From the NCBI GenBank assembly GCA_027559495.1, contig JAMXSV010000026.1:1-64000 (forward strand): a DNA stretch of 64,000 nt, in the 5' to 3' direction. Shown piece by piece: positions 48,271-59,671 of the stretch; position 1 is the first letter of the stretch; every line of letters starts with the position of its first letter. The notes below the pieces were generated by a model, which worked only from the letters and a program-made list of their open reading frames with translations, ran no database searches and was not told the origin of the DNA. Origin of the DNA: Aurifilum marmelostoma (lineage: Eukaryota; Ascomycota; Sordariomycetes; Diaporthales; Cryphonectriaceae). The position numbers were made by a program, and so were the translations under genes.

Positions 48271-48689
48271 GTAATAGACCCCCAATTGGGTGCATACCCC
48301 TTAGCCAGGCCTTTTACAATAATCTAGAATTAGAGTTTATAACTAATTAGAATAAATAATTTTGGAGTTATTCAAAATATCCAAAAGCTTAGGTATATTG
48401 CTATTAAAGCTAGCTACCTAAAAAGCTAGATATATAAAAATATACTTATTCCTAGCTCGATATATAAAAATATACTTATTACTAGTTAGATAGATTATTA
48501 TATATAGCTCTTTAATTTTTAATCTATATATTACCTTTAATATAAGTAATATCCTTACTGCTAGTAATATACTATAGAGGGATTAAGGATTGTTTCTTTA
48601 TTCTCTAAAGCATACTTCGATACCTTACTTGCCTAATATAAACCTTTATATACTTGTTGTATACCCCGGTTACGGCAGTGCTCATTATA
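48271..48689 (+). repeat. Solo Gypsy LTR at the compartment boundary
   Basis: The 3' end (48490-48689) matches the Gypsy LTR family and terminates CCCCGGTTACGGCAGTGCTCATTATA. The 5' part is a divergent U3, perhaps starting near the TAATAGACCCCC string at 48274. The last 100 bases are unmutated. No convincing target duplication was seen. Confidence 0.65.
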
Positions 48690-49363
48690 GCAAAGGTATA
48701 TTAGTTAAACTTACTAACCTTAGGTTGTTAATAGTAGCAGCTCTAGCTCTCTTAGTAGTTACTGCTATAGTGGCCTATGTAGAGTAATGCTGCTAAAGTT
48801 GATAGGGATGCGGGGATTCTCTTGATATTGGATGTTGTAGATTGTAGTTCGAGGAGACTTAGTCCATAACCTTGGAATATAGGACAAAAGCTCGGAAATG
48901 TTAAATAGAATTCTAGAAATGGTAGAGAAGTTAGCTAGTTTATAAAAGAGTACAAACAAAACATTTGCAATAAAGGGAAAAGATTGTGTATAGTATATAT
49001 CTCCGCCGATATAGGAACATGTAGCTTTAGGTCTAGTGGAAGAGGGAGTTCACATGCAGAATATTAGTAGAAAATACTATACATCTTGACATCCAGTCTA
49101 TTACTAATAGCGATCCCATGTTTTAAGATTTAAATAAAAAGTCTCAATTATGTCTTCTATAAATACATTAATATGTCTCTAACTTCTAATGATAAGAACT
49201 ATGTAGCAAGTCTAGCGCTAACTCTATATACTAATTTAGCGTTATTAGCTTTCATTTGCTATTACCCTTATAATATAGCATGCTCGAGTCGATAGGGAGC
49301 TTGAAGCATTGCGTGGTCTCTTAAGCTAGGTTATAATGGCGAAAAGATGAGCTTCTTGGTTCT

Positions 49364-50578
49364 CTATATGTTTTTAACTGCCCCTATCTCATTACCCGAA
49401 AGGAGCAGCATCTCTACAACTTTGAGATCTATCAGTGCTTCTTTTGGTGATTGCTTATCATCTTGCGATCCATTTATAAGACTTTGCCCGAATGCTTCGA
49501 TTTCAGCTTTTACGCCTGAATCAAAGGAATAGTCCTTCGAGTCTTCCACCTTATCACCCGCGCTAGACCTCGTCACGACCTTCAACGCCGGTGGACACCA
49601 TATTACGGCCCCATTCGTTGTCACAACCTTTGTTCTCAGTAAGCTAGGAATGCTCAAAGCTCAAAGTATTGTAGGGTATACATACCTCTAGCTCAAGGCC
49701 CGATTTGAACTCGGTCCCGAAAGAGACGCAAATTGTGCCACTGCTACCACCTTGAGTACGTGCTATAGCGTGCAATGTGTCCGTAGGAGGCAGCTTCTCC
49801 TTTAAAAGGTTTGTGAAAGCCGCAACGGTCGTGATGTCCTGTCCCAGTGCAGCGAGTAGGTACCTCAAACCCGCAATGAAGTGCACGCCTCCGTCGAGGA
49901 GAAAACCCCCTTGGTACTGTGGAACTTTCCGCCCTATAAATACCCTCAGTGCCTCATTCTGTATCCTTCAGGGTGCTGACTTTACCGAGCGCAACGACTT
50001 ACATTCGGTGTTGAAAAACTTATCATCTTCACCAAGGGCCGTATACATGTGGCACCGAAACGTCGTCAATTTCCCACCGATCTCCTTTAGTCGAGAAGCA
50101 CCATATTCCAGACAAGTGATGAAGCGGAAGTTCTCTGCAACACTCCATATCGGAGAGTGGCTCATGGATTGATGCCAAGATATAAGCGAGTGAGCCGTGG
50201 ACACGTCCTTGGCAATAGGCTTCTCACTCAAGACGTGTTTTCCTGCCTCAAGGGCCTTCTTTATCAGGGTCGGTTGCACTAAGATCGGAACACAGACGAT
50301 CACGGCTGTAATGTCAGTGCGCTTTAGGAGATCCGAGAGGGATCTGCCCTCAACTTCAGGCTCATCGAAGTAGGCGTCGACAGACTGAGCGAGCGTCTTC
50401 TCCGGCCTTTGATGCCGCGAGTACAGAGCTTTGAGCTCAAAAAGCCCGGAGCTTCCAATTGCCGGAATATGTTCTAAGGCGTCCTGTCAGACGTATATCT
50501 TACCGGCGTTGTAACCTTCTGGCTGTTCATACCTTCACGGGCAAAGATTCCCGTACCGAGAATCGCGACTCCGATCAT
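49364..50578 (-). CDS. Gfo/Idh/MocA-family oxidoreductase (342 aa, four exons)
   Basis: Exons on the minus strand: 50578-50533, 50473-50003, 49933-49686, 49627-49364; introns of 59, 69 and 58 nt, all GT-AG, and the joined frame is exactly 343 codons with the stop. The N-terminus has a Rossmann NAD(P) site, GTGIFA at residues 8-13, and the family motif EKP at 99-101 with the catalytic-region Lys100. DGGVH at 186-190 supplies the conserved Asp/His. Members oxidise or reduce sugars, inositols and sugar acids with NAD(P)H in the cytosol; the substrate here is unknown. The last intron acceptor (49628) was chosen because it alone restores the family C-terminus. The gene is divergent from the sugar transporter at 51146, suggesting shared regulation. 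Codon use is normal and RIP stops are absent. Confidence 0.88.
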
Positions 50579-51145
50579 TCTCTGTGCTTGTTACCGCCGG
50601 TGTTGTGTACTTGAAGGGAGGAAGGATAGTTACTGTAAATGGCTGGGGTTGAGGTATTCTTTTGTTTACAACCCGCGTAAGATATATTCCTTATAAATTC
50701 GCCCTCTTCAATTGTAAAGCGCGGAGTATCAGTCGGAAAAACTTTTATTAATTGAAAGTTAGGAAATTAGTGCCCTTTCGCCTCGGCTGTAACGTCCAGT
50801 GACACAAATGCGAGCATCAGAACCGACACAATATTTTGAGTCGTAAGTGGAATAGCGGCGACAGATAATGTGGGGATGGGCACCTACTTACCCCGAATTA
50901 TGCAGACAGTAGTCCATGTTATCACATACTGTACTCGGCAGATAGTTTTCTCTTTTATTGTCTAGCAAGGAATAGGGGCCATTTCTTGATGTTGCCCCTG
51001 CATATGAGACACGTTAACTGTAGATATTCAACATTGTTTGTAGTGTTCGCAAGTGGGAACGCCAATACTTGCATTCTATACTCTTTCTATCACTAAATTT
51101 AACAAAAGACTTTCTGGACTCTATCTTGCAAGCAAGACACACATT
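50579..51145. promoter_or_regulatory. Shared divergent intergenic region (567 bp)
   Basis: Separates the oxidoreductase start from the transporter start, so it must hold both promoters. CT-rich patches precede both genes. No specific operator can be demonstrated; possible CreA-like hexamers are discussed under rejected items. Confidence 0.4.
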
Positions 51146-53433
51146 ATGGAGAGTATCACTGATCAGCATCTGGATTGGACTCGGGTCCAGCCCTCAAAAA
51201 AATGGCTCATCTTAAGGAAACAAAAACGCTTCGCTTTATGGGCTATATATACGTCAATTGGAGCAATGATGATGGGTTTGTCTCCCTGTCACCGCACCCT
51301 AATCGATACTTACTGTATCTCTAGGCTTCGACTTTTCCCTCGCTGGCACAGCAACAGCGATACCAGCGTTCCAGAAGGTTATGGGAATTCCGTGGCCCTC
51401 CGAACCTTCTGGATACACCATCCCCGCCAGTGTAAAGGCTACCCTCCCCCACCTGTTGGCCAAGACAGGAGCCAATTTCCAGTGAACCCTAGGTGACAGA
51501 TTGGGCTTGACGCTCTACTGCAGGTCCAAGCCGCATGGTCGGCTGTTGCAACCGGAGGTGATATTCTCGGCATTCTCATTTCAGGCCAAATCATGGACCG
51601 TATTGGGCGAAAACATACCATACTCGTTGGATGTGTTAGTACAGCCGTCGGTATTGGAATCCAGGTTGCGAGTCGTGACTGGAAGACATTTCTAGGTGGT
51701 AGGATGATAAATGGTAAGTTCAACGCATTTCCGCTTCCTTGGCATCTATCTTTACGGCTGAAATGTCGCAGCTCTTGGATTCGGTGTGGTCTTTGTTATG
51801 GCTCCTGTATGGATCGGAGAGACTGTTCGACCAGAATTACGTGGCCTCGCCCTGTGCGTCATGAACGGCTCCATCGTTTTGGGTCAATTCATATTAACGT
51901 AAGTTGTCAAGATTCAGAACTTACACTACCGGAGGTTTTGCCTTGTTGGACTCACCATTATCATCCAGAGTCGTTGCCTATGGTACCGAGAAGATCGGTG
52001 GAATGTGGTCCTACCAGACCCTTATCGTCATTCAATTCGTATACGTGATTGCCCTTATGGTGGGATATCCCTTCTTCCCGGAATCCCCTTACTTTCTACT
52101 CAAGATGGACCATGACGATAGTGCGCGGAACGCCCTCTTAAGTATTCACGGGTGCCATGATACTGCGCTGGTCGAGGCCGAGCTAGCTCGCATGAAGGAT
52201 ATGATTGAGGAGAGGCGGAATCTTGACGTGCTCGCTGGAGCCGAGGGGCATCCATTTGCTCAAGTCTGGCGGAAGACTAACAGGGTGAGAAAATCCCCAA
52301 TGCAATCTATACGGACAATACCTGATCTCCTATGACAGAAAAGAACTCTTATTTCTCTTTTACCACCGCTGGCACAGCAATTCATTGGAGCAGGGTTCGT
52401 TCTATGTAAGTCGATTGAGCACCCTACATCAAGGAAACACAATTCCAACTTAGCATCTGACGATTGGACCAGCGTATATTACCTACTTTCTGGAACTTCT
52501 GTCGATAAAGGCGTATTTCAAAGTCGCAGTCGCCCTTTATGTCGTTATGCTGTTGAGTAACCTGAGCGCCTTCCCTCTCATTGAATCAGCTGGTCGAAGA
52601 CCTTTGCTGCTGTACGGAGTGATCGCGTTGACAATCATTGAGCTTGTATGCCCCGTCTTTTCGGCACTCCTCTTGCTTCTCATGCTTATGTGATGTGTTA
52701 GATAATGGGTGTAATGGGATTTATCTCAAGCTCCGGTGCCCTATGGGTCATTCTTGTGTGCATTTTCCTCTGGTAAGTCGCTTGGTCTGCGAATAGCTAT
52801 TGTATTGTCGTATAACATGTATTTAGGGCTCTTGTATACGAGGCAACGATTGGGGCCGTTGGATTTGCATTAGCGTCTGAGGTAGCTTCGCCTCCCTTAA
52901 GACCGACGGTATTGTCGTTAGTCGGCCTTACACAAGGTCTTAGGTAGGTATATTCCTCGACCTGAAGCGATTCAATTTCCGGGCTTATAGATCCGTACTA
53001 ATCACAAACCAGTGGTTGGATAATTGGGTTTGTGACCCCGTACATGATCAATCCAGACGCTGCGCATCTTGGGGCAAAGGGTATGTGACTCTGTCAGCCT
53101 CGAACTCAGCTTGATTTGCATCCTGATTTATATGCTTTTAGTTGGATTTGTTTTCTTCGGCCTGGGCTTGTTCTTGTCTATTGCTATCTTCTTATATATT
53201 CCTGAGACTCTAGGACTAAGCTTTGAAGATGTGAGTAGATTTGGTTCTGTACGGGACATATCGATGAAGCTAACATTGTTTTACAGATGGATAAGCTTTT
53301 TGCTGAGGACGTGAGCCCGAGGCACTTTCAAACGAGAATTACACAGCTCCGCCAACAGAGGGAGTCGGAAACATCACGGGAAGAAAATACAAAGGGTGGA
53401 GCCATTGAGCTTGAGTACGTGCAGCCACGATGA
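51146..53433 (+). CDS. MFS sugar transporter, maltose/hexose permease type (533 aa, 12 exons)
   Basis: Exons: 51146-51275, 51325-51431, 51524-51713, 51772-51898, 51969-52284, 52339-52405, 52473-52645, 52702-52772, 52827-52943, 53013-53080, 53142-53230, 53287-53433; the joined length is 1602 nt and stays in frame. The sugar-porter signatures are in place: DRIGRK (residues 104-109) between helices 2 and 3, RPELRG (162-167), PESPYF (222-227) and PETLG (476-480). Twelve hydrophobic segments fit the MFS fold, with a charged cytoplasmic N-terminus and an acidic C-terminal tail. It should move a mono- or oligosaccharide with protons across the plasma membrane. Eleven short introns in one gene is high for this family but all sites are canonical. 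It is convergent with the dioxygenase gene (286 bp apart). Confidence 0.88.
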
Positions 53434-53719
53434 CCGAACGAGGCTCTAAAAGTAATATCTAACTTTGACTGTTACGGACAGGCACGCCTCGATGTAAAGA
53501 TATTGAGCCGCATTTAGCATTATGGACACAAACAATGCTATGGAATACAACGGCTTATACATAGCATGCCATTTTTTTTATCCATGTTTAGCCAATTTTA
53601 AATCAACTGGAGAGGTATTAAGTAATGTAGCGTTCGGTAATTTATTCTTTCAAGACAGCTTCCACAGACAAGTAGCTACAATTGAAGATTCCCTACTTAG
53701 CTGTCATGCCTGAAGATTA

Positions 53720-54874
53720 TCAGGCGGATACATTCACTTCTTCGTCCATGCCGAAAATAAATCCCATATTGACATCGTCGGGTAACATGCTCAAGTATCC
53801 CTCGTTGGCCGAACTAAAATTCGGGTTGAACTTAACCTTCTTATGGTCCAGATCCTCCGGCACAAAATACGCGTTATAAACCACTGGCGCATCTTGTCTG
53901 CTAGACCATGCCTTGGTAAGATTTTCAGCAGAAACGGGAAGTACCACTTTAGCTGGACACTCATACCACCACGGGGTATGCACAAACGCCAGCATGATGC
54001 GTGGCTCCTTGGATGGGTTTGCGAGACCCGCATGCCAAAGCCGGAGATCACGCAATACAACGGCACCTCTCTTGACGGTAGGTTGAATGGGAGGTGCCCA
54101 CACTTTGCGTTGCTCCAACAGGTCGTCTCGGATCCCGAAGTCGACGTGTACGGACTCCCTCTCTTCAGGGCCGCCTTGTTCGCTCAAGCCAGCCGGCTTG
54201 CAGTTCCGATGATCGTGGAATGAGGTATCTCTGTGCGACCCAAGCCAAAGCTCGGTTGAGCCATTGGCAGGAGACACGTCACAGAGATAATAGTTTGCAA
54301 CGATGGCGAAGGGGAACATGCCGTGGTTGAAGGTTATGTCTGCGTGGACGCGCTGCCGAGACCCATCATAACCACCAAGTGCCGTATTTCCATTCACATA
54401 GTTGACGCACGGGTTGGGGCCAAGAATTGCTGAGATAATAATAGACGCTGGCTGGTTTGACCAAATATCGGTGTACATGAGCTCTGGTGTTAACGGAGGA
54501 CCCTGAGACATGTTGCCTGTCGGTTTACCGTCTTCCGAGTTCTAACAATTTTATGGTCTCAGTGCCGATGTTTATAGCGCGCCTCACTATACGGTAAATA
54601 GCTATAGTTTAAATGATTATTGTGGACTCACATTATTGAAGTGCGTTCCGGGAAGCTTGGCCATGGCCTCAGCCTCGCTGGAGAGGAGAGAGTTGAGTTC
54701 GTCGATGTGATCGGTATGTACAGCGTTCTCCAGTACGACAAGGCCATCGCGATGCATGGCTGAGACGGCTTTCCCAACGTTGTCCGAATTCAATGTTCCG
54801 CTAATGCGTTCTTCGTCCGAAAGATGAACGACAATAGGGTTTTGAAAAGCAAGCTTTGACTTGTTAGAGGACAT
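53720..54874 (-). CDS. Phytanoyl-CoA dioxygenase (PhyH) family protein (354 aa, two exons)
   Basis: Exons 54874-54632 and 54541-53720 on the minus strand, with one 90-nt GT-AG intron; phase is kept. The Fe(II) ligands of the double-stranded beta-helix fold are visible: His147 and Asp149 in RVHADIT and His251 in LWHAG, with Arg262 in KEPRIML as the likely 2-oxoglutarate anchor. GSTELWLGSH at 175-184 is the usual PhyH loop. Such enzymes hydroxylate small molecules using O2 and 2-oxoglutarate; fungal members often act in secondary metabolism or on unusual acids. No peroxisomal targeting tripeptide is present (the C-terminus is NVSA), so it is probably cytosolic. An in-frame ATG 63 nt upstream would add 21 residues with no family support. 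Confidence 0.88.
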
Positions 54875-56140
54875 GTTGATTGTTCGAGATTCTACAACTA
54901 TGCGTAGAGCATTCGGATATCGCGGAAATTGTAACATCCGAACGTTTGATGGTCTTTATAGCCATGGCAGCGGATGAATTACAAAGATCCTCATACTGTG
55001 CACCGGCAATGCGTAAGACGATCTATTCTGGAAGTGCTGTAACGCTGGCCATCACGCGTACAACCTAGCTTCACCCCGCATCTGTAGGTTGCGGGGCCAC
55101 CGCATGGCTGACGTCGCGACCTCTCGGTACTTATCTCGAAATCACATTAACGTCGTACTTAAGTAAGAGAGGCAAAGCTGTGAATGTGTCTGGATTGGGA
55201 TCATGGTTAATACGACAACTCCTGCTGGTGGGGTGTTGCAAAGGTGTTGTGGGGTTCAGCAGGCGTGCGGTTACGCTCTACAGACTGGTGTATATTTACC
55301 CAGTGATCTTTTGACCAATCTTCATCAAGCTATAATCGCGGAACATCGGTCGACCCCACTGTGCAAAGAGACCAGCTTGTCAAGTTCATCTGGCTGGCGC
55401 TCAGAAGCCAGGGAGGTTCTCGATCTCGGCATCTAGGTGCCGCGAGAGACTAACGGCCTTGATGACTTTCCCCAGGAGGTTCACTACCTTTTCAGTCAAC
55501 TTTGTAGCTAGGGGTTGGGATAATCAAAGTCCCCATTAATGTCTTAGACCTTTGCGAATAGGTCGTACAATAGCATATAGTCCAGGTAGGGAGGGCTGCT
55601 ATCGGGGTCCATTCGTTGCCGTACCAAGTCTTTGCACGCCTCATGGTCGTTCGCGGCGGAGGCGAAGGTGCAGTGCCGAACGCTAAATGCTCTATGATTA
55701 CGGCAGCTGCAGAATTCAGGGAGATCAGTGCACAGTAATCAAAATACAGCATGGTTGCGCAATACGTATTCCTACTCATCTATGTAATAACGCTGTTCTA
55801 AAGCTTAAGATACATGATGATCGTGCTTATTCGCTCCTTTTCATTTTGTCACTAGACGAAAAGCAATCCTGTAAACGCCGATGTGTGTATTATTGGTTAT
55901 CAAAAGGCTCTCTCGTGACGCGTGGAGGCTATTCGGTGCATATATATTCTGCGCTAGCCACCCGAGTCCCCAAGGACGTTTGTATAAACGCTAATTCATT
56001 TATCGCTCTAGTCCGTATAAATAAGAGTTGTACAATGTTCCGTGCAGCACTATACGACCGTCCAGCTCAGAGCGAAGACTCTGTGGGACACCCAGGGCTG
56101 TTGCCATGGTAGGCGTGGGCTTACAATCCCTAAGAGTTCT
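54875..56140. other. Intergenic region with a possible gene relic (about 55320-55700, minus)
   Basis: On the minus strand three frames each hold a short protein-like piece: ACKDLVRQRMDPDSSPPYLD with YMLLYDLFAKV following, then LTEKVVNLLGKVIKAVSLSR, then GLFAQWGRPMFRDYSLMKIG. They are separated by frameshifts and stops and no splice pattern joins them cleanly, so this may be a decayed gene. The family is unknown. The plus-strand frame at 55687-56112 has no recognisable content. Confidence 0.3.
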
Positions 56141-56398
56141 TCAGGCATTCACTATTGGCTTCCAAACATGCGTTGCCGCAAGCTCCAGCATCCTATCTAA
56201 TTCTGCTGCAACGTCTTCCATTGAACGACAGCTGTTTGTTACCATTAATGCTGGCCCAAATGATGTCCCAAGATCTCGTCTGACATAGCCTATGTAGTGG
56301 GAATCGTCTATCGATTCGAACTCGAGATCATATGCGCAGCTATCGCCCCGAATGACCTCACAGTTCGCCCTCATGCGTTCGCCTCTAGCGGAGGACAT
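56141..56398 (-). CDS. Small hypothetical protein (85 aa)
   Basis: Single-exon frame from an ATG at 56398. The product is acidic, with a compact body DLEFESIDDSHYIGYVRRDL and a helix SMEDVAAELDRMLELAATHV. The balanced composition, normal GC content and clear start suggest a real gene, but I recognise no family and saw no signal peptide or membrane segment. It could be a fragment of a longer spliced gene. Confidence 0.4.
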   Translation of the reverse strand: MSSARGERMRANCEVIRGDSCAYDLEFESIDDSHYIGYVRRDLGTSFGPALMVTNSCRSMEDVAAELDRMLELAATHVWKPIVNA

Positions 56399-58765
56399 CG
56401 TTACTTCAGCAGATGTAGCGTTATTGAATGTCTCTGTTCTAAAGGTAGGAGAATATTGTTGTAGGATCTTGTATAATTAGTTGTCTTAGAACTCCCTATA
56501 CAAGTATAGAGTTAAGTAATACTCACATAGTGTGTAGCTGAAGGTCACAAGATGGGGGTTGAAAGAAAGGTTTGGGTTATATGAAAATAGATCTATAACA
56601 AAAAACCTTCGTAAGGTAAATAAGACAAGTCGCTTGATATATTAAGAGATAAAATCAACCCCGCTTTGGGTGACTTGGCATGCTGCGATTAGCTAGATAT
56701 TACCATCTAGAGTTCATATCTATTATGCAAAAGCGAACGCAAAAGCGAACGCTAGTGCGGTGCACTAGCTATGTCCGTTATAGCTCGTTACATACCCCCT
56801 AGTTTATATAAGCTATCCTTATATAAAGTAATATCTCTGCTAGCAGGTCTCTCTGCCTTTCAAGGCGGTCAATCTCTAGCCTTTATAGAGCGCTCGAATT
56901 AAACCTCGCTAGAACTTTGGATGCAGAAAGTGGGTATAACTAAGTGCTAGCTATATGTTAAGAGTATAGCATTAATACTACTAAGCTACTAGACTTATAA
57001 CTAAGATAAGCGGGGCGAATATTAGTTAAGCTAAATTTATATATATTTAATTTATCTTCTATAAAGGAAAAAAGAGAGCAACAGAGCAGGATATATATCC
57101 GTTTATATACTATAAGCATATAAAAAGTGGATCTTACTAAGCCCACTGGACCAATTAGAGCAGCTAACCTGTAACAATACCATAAGCCCCTGTCCGCTAT
57201 TGTCTATTGGCTTTCAGGCGGAAAGCGGATAATCGACGCTCATCCTCGAGTGGGCAAAACGCGGTTTTAGAAGCAGCTGCAGAGTGCAAGCAGTCTGAGA
57301 AGGCCAGCGAGACAGCGACGCTCATGCTCCCCCGACCCCTGTTCCTCGTAAAATTGGTACTACATGCAAATATCGATCTTCCCTAGTATAGCTTCTCTAT
57401 CTATTTTCATTACGCAGTCTGATCTAAATCCGATCGAAACTGACTATAGCTAATAGAGGCTCTACCTACGCTCCAATATATTTCAGGAGTTCTGCAATAA
57501 GGCAATAATGCTATGTCCTCTGCGACGCTAACCTATTAATAATTACTAGTTGTGAATTCTAGATAGCCATAGGCAGCATCTTGAGACAATTAATTCATTA
57601 AATAGCTGTTTGCAAAAAGTAGCAAATTCTAGCGTCCTTCTTATATTCTATACACCGGGCAACTACCTATAGGATTATAATACGTTTAAAGTAGCACTGT
57701 TGAGAAGCTGTAACCTGTTCCAAGTGCACTGTAATCACGGACTAGAAGACAAGTATAGTATGCCAAAGTGAAATATTAAGATAACTAATTCTTTTCTTTA
57801 AGTTAGAGTCAATAAGAAAACGAAAGGATATAGGAACAACACTTGCTGAAAGCAAGGAATGTAATAGAGTAATTTCAAAATAGCAGAAAATATAACGCTA
57901 TTAAACCAGAACTCGGGCGCTATCATATAATGAAGAGGACAGAAAACCAAGTTATAGGCAAGGGCCCCGTCGACCCAAGCGTGCTATATTGTAAGAACAG
58001 CAGACTAAGGCTAATAAGGCATAGGATTAGGGTGGAAAACCTGCCCCAGACCTGCCTAAGTAGCTTACAGAAAATCTGAATTTAAAAGAGAGCAAAAGAA
58101 CCTGTTGTTATTATCTACCTAAAAGCAAAGCTAGTAGTGGGTGTTCCTTTTCTTATAAAAGGGATCTTTAGAACCTACTATTCTTCTGAACCTGAGGCTC
58201 CTTATACTAGCTACTATAATACAAGGAATAGTTATAAAAATCTCGTCATATTGGAGCGCTCTTCTCTTAATTGCTCTACCTAAATTTAATTATAAACATA
58301 TTTCATAACTACTATATAAGGTCTGCTACGATGCTAAAGTACCTTCGAATCTATTACGCTAAATAGCATAGAAGTATCTGTTACACAAACATTTTGAGTA
58401 CTCCTCCCCTATCTTAGCAATTGTTAGGAACGAGGCGATCGATTTAAAACATTAGGTGATGAGCAGGAAGACTATAGTTGTTAGTATTCCTATAATAAAG
58501 GATTAAGACAGCTAGAGGAAGCGTTTTAGTATACTAATCAGTCTATTAAATAAGAACATAAGCGTATATATATAACCCATTACATATTACACAACATTTT
58601 ACTTGATACCTCATTTAATCAGATTCTATTCTTGTTCTAAGATGGAAACCTTTAATCTAGAATTAACATTAATTAAATGTTAAACAAACACTGCACTCTC
58701 AGCTGCCTGGTCGACCTTACATTCCTAAAAGCTTTCCTTCTAGGTGCCTTTACAGTTCAGCAAAT
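56399..58765. other. Intermediate-composition intergenic region
   Basis: Composition alternates between AT-rich (56950-57130, 57760-58700) and balanced (57160-57350). A 12-bp direct duplication AAAAGCGAACGC lies near 56729-56752. Dispersed repeat R1 is at 57880-58047. No gene is supported; the 62-codon minus frame at 56958-57146 is AT-rich and probably chance. Confidence 0.45.
57880..58047. repeat. Dispersed repeat R1, well-preserved copy
   Basis: Same-orientation partner of 42300-42466, carrying CpA, TpG and CpG that are TpA or TpG/CpA in the other copy. Identity of the parent element is unknown. Confidence 0.8.
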
Positions 58766-58924
58766 ATGATGTTCTTCAATCTGTTAAGCATTGTAATAGT
58801 AGCACATTACTCTTTGATGGCTCTTCGACCTACAAGAATGTACAACTCTCCAAAGACCAAGCGCATGGACACAAGCACTTTAGGCTTTTTCTCGCTTGGA
58901 AGAGACATTCTTAAATTAAGCTAG
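58766..58924 (+). CDS. Putative short peptide with hydrophobic N-terminus (52 aa)
   Basis: The frame starts ATGATG and encodes MMFFNLLSIVIVAHYSLMAL followed by a basic, polar tail ending LKLS before TAG. The first 20 residues could be a signal peptide or a single membrane anchor. There are no cysteines, unlike many fungal effectors. It may be a chance frame, or the first exon of a longer gene reaching into 58987-59380. Confidence 0.2.
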   Translation: MMFFNLLSIVIVAHYSLMALRPTRMYNSPKTKRMDTSTLGFFSLGRDILKLS

Positions 58925-58986
58925 AAGATATCGCTAAGCAATATAACCAGGCAAGACACTTCAGTAACTTACTAAAGCAGAAGAAA

Positions 58987-59380
58987 ATGGACCTTTGCTA
59001 TCACTTCAAAAGACTTTCTGGTAAGAGTCGCTGTGATAAGATGGAAGGAGTTCTTACTGCAGTCGTTGGTATTGCTATGGGAATAGTGAAGCTCAGTTCA
59101 ATTCTGAGGAGAGCTGCGAGGCATGTTTATGTCACAAGTACCCTTGGCTTCCATTCCCGGGAACTTGGAGCAGTCAGTGCCAAATTATCCATCGTTGCTA
59201 CTGCGGCAGGCCTGGCAGTTGTCCCGAGGTCAGAGGAGTGCCATCAGCAGCAAACTTTACTCTTATACCATGGGAATGTCTCTTAGGCTGGTTGGAGCAA
59301 CTCCTCTATGTATTGCGCGGCTTTGGCTACGTTTTAAGAACTGGGTTATGGATCTGGCTGGAAGCCCAAGGAGATAGACC
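58987..59380 (+). other. Unresolved coding potential
   Basis: Two overlapping plus-strand frames (58987-59286 and 59123-59377) of balanced composition. A plausible 42-nt intron (59021-59062, GTAAGA to CTGCAG) lies early in the first. Neither translation resembles a known family; no decision is possible on which, if any, is real. Confidence 0.2.
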
Positions 59381-59671
59381 GGGGTTTAGGGCATACGTCA
59401 TTGTCACTTTCTAAATACATTAGGCCGCGTTTACTAATTTGCTTATATTGCTTCAATTTAGTCTAGTATTGTGTATAGAAGCATTTCATAACCAAGATGA
59501 ATAAGAAGTATATAAGTACATATAGAGAAAGGAAATGTAATGTTATACGAGTTGAATGTGTAATCGTCTGACACAGAAGTTTTTCAATTGCGTAGGGTGG
59601 CCCCCTTGGCTTTTCGCTGTGTCTCCGTGAATGATAGAGACGCAGTATTGGCTGGGCCACGGATAAAGGGC

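Noticed and set aside
48271..48694. Target duplication for the boundary solo LTR
   Set aside because: The pentamers outside the proposed ends do not match; the 5' end may be placed wrongly.
49621..49685. Use of the first AG (49643 region) as acceptor of the last oxidoreductase intron
   Set aside because: It puts the last exon in a frame that stops early; the AG ending at 49628 restores a full-length family C-terminus.
49777..50172. 131-codon plus-strand open frame
   Set aside because: It is the antisense shadow of the oxidoreductase exons.
50643..50875. CreA-like SYGGRG hexamers (CTGGGG at 50643, GTGGGG at 50870) in the divergent promoter
   Set aside because: Such a degenerate hexamer is expected about twice by chance in 567 bp on both strands, so it is not evidence of glucose repression.
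51899..51917. Alternative 19-nt intron in the transporter that would keep the frame
   Set aside because: Too short to be spliced; the 70-nt intron ending at 51968 also keeps the frame and gives the expected family sequence.
53843..54330. Plus-strand open frames opposite the dioxygenase
   Set aside because: Antisense shadows of a well-supported gene.
54874..54937. Longer start for the dioxygenase
   Set aside because: The extra 21 residues have no domain or targeting character; the ATG at 54874 begins a typical N-terminus.
55687..56112. 141-codon plus-strand open frame
   Set aside because: No domain, irregular composition, overlaps other frames; likely chance in balanced-composition DNA.
56420..56795. 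Possible LTR (TGTTGTAGGATC start, mirrored TGTAACGAG on the other strand)
   Set aside because: No second copy, matching end or target duplication could be found in the window.
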